From an uncultured beta proteobacterium (lineage in GTDB: Bacteria; Pseudomonadota; Gammaproteobacteria; Burkholderiales; Burkholderiaceae), in the NCBI GenBank assembly GCA_903827075.1, contig CAIKGX010000156.1:1-17086 (forward strand): a stretch of DNA of 17,086 nucleotides. Reading direction: 5' to 3'. Every line of letters starts with the position of its first letter. Position 1 is the stretch's first letter. The translations under genes and the position numbers were made by a program. Shown piece by piece: positions 15,111-17,086 of this stretch. Under the pieces are notes generated by a model, which did not search any database, was not told the DNA's origin, and was given only the letters and a program-made list of their open reading frames with translations.

Positions 15111-15776
15111 TTATTTAGCAGAAGTTTCCATTGCGGCAAGAACCACTTTCTTGGCCATAGCAACAAATGACTCTACTGATCCACTACCAGTCCTAAAGGA
15201 CTCCCCTTGAATAGTCACTAAGCCTTCACCCAACAAGACTTTTGATTGACTATCAACAATCTTGCTTTCCACCACCATTGCAGGTGTTTTGGCGTTCAGG
15301 CCACCTGCATAGGCTGCTGCATTCGTAGCCAATCCAATTGGTGTGAAGTTCCATGGCTTCAAATAATCATTAGAACTTTCAGCGCCTGTAATGCCAACAG
15401 AAACACGTGCTACACCTGGACCAGGTTGCGTGACGATCTTGATATTTCCGCGACCTTGTACCGCCTCAATCATTGAAGCCTGTAGGGCAGCTTTTGCTTG
15501 ATTAATGGAATCACTCGTAATTTGTTGAGTGGTATTTTGATTTAAGTAAATTGGGTCAAGAATCACGGCTGTGTATGCACTAGGGCTAACGCCAGTAATG
15601 CGATATCTCCAGATGCGCACATCCGACTGACTGGTGGATACTGGCTGCAGGAGTGAATAGTTAGGCAAGAATCCGGATTTAGGCATTGGCTCGCTAGCCA
15701 ACTTAGTGGTATTACTACATGCAGCCAATATCGCCACAACAGAAATTGAGAGGGCTAAAGTGCCTAATTTTTTCAT
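15111..15776 (-). CDS. DUF3313 family lipoprotein
   Basis: 221 residues from ATG 15776, preferred over ATG 15788 because GGGA lies about six bases before it and the signal peptide then begins MKKLG. The lipobox is ILAAC with the lipidated Cys at 20. After it come SGFLPNYSLL (about 34-43), typical of the DUF3313 family, a predicted mixed alpha/beta domain, and GLVTIQGESFRTGSG near the C terminus. The family is found as outer-membrane-associated lipoproteins of unknown role. Co-transcribed with the EF-hand gene 10 bases downstream. Confidence 0.82.
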   Translation of the reverse strand: MKKLGTLALSISVVAILAACSNTTKLASEPMPKSGFLPNYSLLQPVSTSQSDVRIWRYRITGVSPSAYTAVILDPIYLNQNTTQQITSDSINQAKAALQASMIEAVQGRGNIKIVTQPGPGVARVSVGITGAESSNDYLKPWNFTPIGLATNAAAYAGGLNAKTPAMVVESKIVDSQSKVLLGEGLVTIQGESFRTGSGSVESFVAMAKKVVLAAMETSAK

Positions 15777-15871
15777 TTTTATTCCCATGAGAGATGAAGG
15801 CTAAATGCCTATTTAAAATTGATCATAACCGCCAAAAATTACTAATAGGGTAAATCAGTAGGCAAGATTGA

Positions 15872-16261
15872 TTACGGTGCTGGACAAGGCATCAGGCTTC
15901 CGGACTTTTGATGCAATTGCGGCTTGCACTCGACTGGTGCAACAGCCGACTTAGGGCTTTGTGATGGGTTGCCTATAGCCTTTTCAGCTGGGGAGCCTGC
16001 AGCCTGAGTGCTAGCCACCACTCCTTCAGCAACATTGACCTTCGGTGCTGGCGCAGGAGCCATCAAGCCAACCGATCTATAGAAATCCTTATCAGTACCA
16101 GCACAAGGCATCAAAGCGCCCGTTTTAGGGTTCATTACAGGCTTGCACTGTGGATCAGCCTCCAATCGCGCCTCCAGCATACTTACGCTACAGGACGTCA
16201 GAAAGATTGGACTGACAAGCATTAGCAATAGGAATTGTTTAGAAATCATCATGAATGCCAT
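15872..16261 (-). CDS. Small lipoprotein with duplicated CKPxxxxKxGxLMPC motif
   Basis: 129 residues. The N terminus is a lipoprotein signal (hydrophobic 9-21, lipobox LTSC with Cys24). The mature part has two copies of a 15-residue motif bounded by cysteines, at 39-53 (CKPVMNPKTGALMPC) and 112-126 (CKPQLHQKSGSLMPC), separated by a low-complexity Ala/Pro/Ser linker (about 67-110). I do not recognise the family. The paired Cys suggest disulfides or a heme/metal site, but no CxxCH is present. The start could be ATG 16261, 16252 or 16249; none has a strong ribosome-binding site. It is 95 bases ahead of the DUF3313 lipoprotein on the same strand and divergent from the PcaC-like gene. Confidence 0.7.
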   Translation of the reverse strand: MAFMMISKQFLLLMLVSPIFLTSCSVSMLEARLEADPQCKPVMNPKTGALMPCAGTDKDFYRSVGLMAPAPAPKVNVAEGVVASTQAAGSPAEKAIGNPSQSPKSAVAPVECKPQLHQKSGSLMPCPAP

Positions 16262-16284
16262 TTTAGGTTAAACACTGTAGCTTT

Positions 16285-16307
16285 AATAGTGGCAATATAT
16301 TGCTATT
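16285..16307. promoter_or_regulatory. Imperfect palindrome in the divergent intergenic region
   Basis: AATAG-TG-GCAAT (16285-16296) and ATTGCTATT (16299-16307) form nine-base arms with a two-base insertion and an AT centre. It lies between the divergent lipoprotein and PcaC-like genes, where an operator would be expected. No regulator is known for it. Confidence 0.3.
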
Positions 16308-16335
16308 GAGATGATCGAACTAACAAAGGGCCAAC

Positions 16336-16713
16336 ATGAATAAAGATGCGTTTGAAAAAGGATTACAAACTCGCCGTGAGGTTTTGGGGTCTGAATATGT
16401 CGATCACTCCATTCAGAATGCAGGTGAATTTAATATGCCCATGCAAGAACTGGTCACTGAATATGCCTGGAATGCGATTTGGAATCGACCTGGCCTAGAT
16501 CGTCGCTCTAGAAGCATGATTAATTTGGCCATGCTGACTGCACTGAACCGCCCTCACGAACTCAAACTGCATTTAAAAGGCGCCATCAATAATGGTCTCA
16601 CCAAAGATGAGATTCGAGAAATTTTGATGCAGACTGCCATTTATTGTGGAGTACCAGCAGCGATCGATAGCTTTAGATGCGCTAAAGAAGTCTTTGCAGA
16701 GATGGGGATTTAA
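16336..16713 (+). CDS. Carboxymuconolactone decarboxylase family protein (PcaC-like)
   Basis: 125 residues, the length of gamma-carboxymuconolactone decarboxylase PcaC, which turns the carboxymuconolactone into 3-oxoadipate enol-lactone in the protocatechuate pathway. The sequence follows PcaC closely: GLQTRREVLG (9-18), AWNAIWNRPGLDRRSRS (44-60), MLTALNRPHELKLHL (66-80) with E75 and H79, and LMQTAIYCGVPAA (97-109) with C104. AAAGGG lies five bases before ATG 16336. No other pca gene is in the window, so the role could be true PcaC or an AhpD/CMD-type relative. The scoAB pair 12 kb away could in principle serve the last steps of the same pathway, but this is speculation. Confidence 0.85.
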   Translation: MNKDAFEKGLQTRREVLGSEYVDHSIQNAGEFNMPMQELVTEYAWNAIWNRPGLDRRSRSMINLAMLTALNRPHELKLHLKGAINNGLTKDEIREILMQTAIYCGVPAAIDSFRCAKEVFAEMGI

Positions 16714-16750
16714 TTCGGGGAAGAGTTTAGGTATTGCTGATTAAGTAACT

Positions 16751-16795
16751 TAGTCTACCCAGCATGATTCGAACGTGCGACCTACGCCGTAGAAT
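16751..16795 (-). pseudogene. 3' fragment of a tRNA-Arg(UCU), degenerate
   Basis: Read on the minus strand, bases 16795 to 16751 give an anticodon loop ATTCTAC with anticodon TCT (16791-16793), the 3' anticodon arm GGCGT, a five-base variable loop AGGTC, and the T arm GCACG-TTCGAAT-CATGC with one mismatch. A seven-base acceptor strand TGGGTAG, a discriminator A, and CTA where CCA should be complete it. It aligns without gaps to the 3' half of bacterial tRNA-Arg(UCU). No D arm or 5' acceptor strand is present; the sequence beyond 16795 is A+T-rich and unrelated. This is what is left when an integrase inserts in the anticodon region of a tRNA gene. Confidence 0.6.
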
Positions 16796-16839
16796 ATAAA
16801 AAATAATATTAATTAATAGCTTAGATAATGATTTAAGCC

Positions 16840-17086
16840 TTACAAGATCAGTTGTTCAATACGCCCCGAGAGTTGTGGGGTTGGGTGGAATTGAGTGGAA
16901 TAAGTGGCATCGACAGATGTATCAGCAAAAACGGTGGTATTAACTAGCTGCCCCTTAATCCTGACATAGGCTTGATATTTATTCAAACAAGTATTTAGCC
17001 TGTCTGGTTTGCCCCTTTCAAAAAGGCATGACCACTGTCTATCACATACCAGATACTCAAAATGGGTAGTTTGCCCAATCTGTTGC
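16840..17086 (-). CDS. Hypothetical protein, C-terminal part
   Basis: A minus-strand frame is open from the window edge (first full codon at 17085) for 81 codons to TAA at 16840-16842; the start lies outside. It contains THFEYLVCDRQW, then CLFERGKPDRLNTC and YQAYVRIKGQLVNTTVF, ending GRIEQLIL. No family was recognised. Being open for this length next to A+T-rich DNA and the tRNA fragment makes it a fair candidate for a gene of an integrated element, but chance openness is not excluded. Confidence 0.45.
   Translation of the reverse strand, partial: QQIGQTTHFEYLVCDRQWSCLFERGKPDRLNTCLNKYQAYVRIKGQLVNTTVFADTSVDATYSTQFHPTPQLSGRIEQLIL

Overview
This window reads as the chromosome of a betaproteobacterium of the order Burkholderiales. 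The moderate-to-low G+C, the compact spacing and gene neighbourhoods such as YihY/wrbA/DUF2069 and scoAB opposite ETF-QO would fit a small-genome freshwater member such as Polynucleobacter. The genus is an inference from style and protein resemblance, not a proven assignment. Nearly all of the DNA is coding and no gap without a gene exceeds about 150 bases.

Left third (1-6289). A 5' part of relA (ppGpp synthetase) leaves the window on the minus strand. Upstream of it is an unusual 628-residue fusion of a cation diffusion facilitator and an alpha/beta hydrolase. It lies directly behind scoA-scoB (3-oxoacid CoA-transferase), so the order on the minus strand is scoA, scoB, fusion, relA. Divergent from scoA is the gene for electron-transfer flavoprotein:ubiquinone oxidoreductase. 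Together scoAB and ETF-QO suggest ketone-body, short-chain acyl-CoA and fatty or amino acid oxidation feeding the quinone pool.

Middle (6293-11391). On the minus strand come a YihY-type membrane protein, a two-CBS-domain protein with its own promoter and terminator, then aroC (chorismate synthase) with an MFS transporter 15 bases behind it. On the plus strand wrbA and a DUF2069 membrane protein form a short operon ending in a clear terminator. They are followed by a 62-residue orphan gene with its own terminator.

Right third (11439-16713). A minus-strand MFS transporter is divergent from a plus-strand pair: a histone H1-like lysine/alanine/proline repeat protein and, 29 bases on, a PPK2 polyphosphate kinase. 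That pair may be a small polyphosphate/nucleoid module. Next on the minus strand are a fluoroacetate-dehalogenase-like hydrolase, an EF-hand exported protein co-transcribed with a DUF3313 lipoprotein, and a second lipoprotein with a duplicated cysteine-bounded motif. A plus-strand PcaC-like carboxymuconolactone decarboxylase family gene follows.

Right edge (16714-17086). A degenerate 3' fragment of a tRNA-Arg(UCU) lies on the minus strand, followed by an A+T-rich stretch and the C-terminal end of an unrecognised minus-strand gene. This looks like the border of an element integrated in a tRNA gene, with most of the element outside the window.

No CRISPR array, rRNA, intact tRNA or insertion sequence was seen. 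The most noteworthy items are the transporter-hydrolase fusion, the repeat protein/PPK2 pair and the tRNA fragment at the edge.
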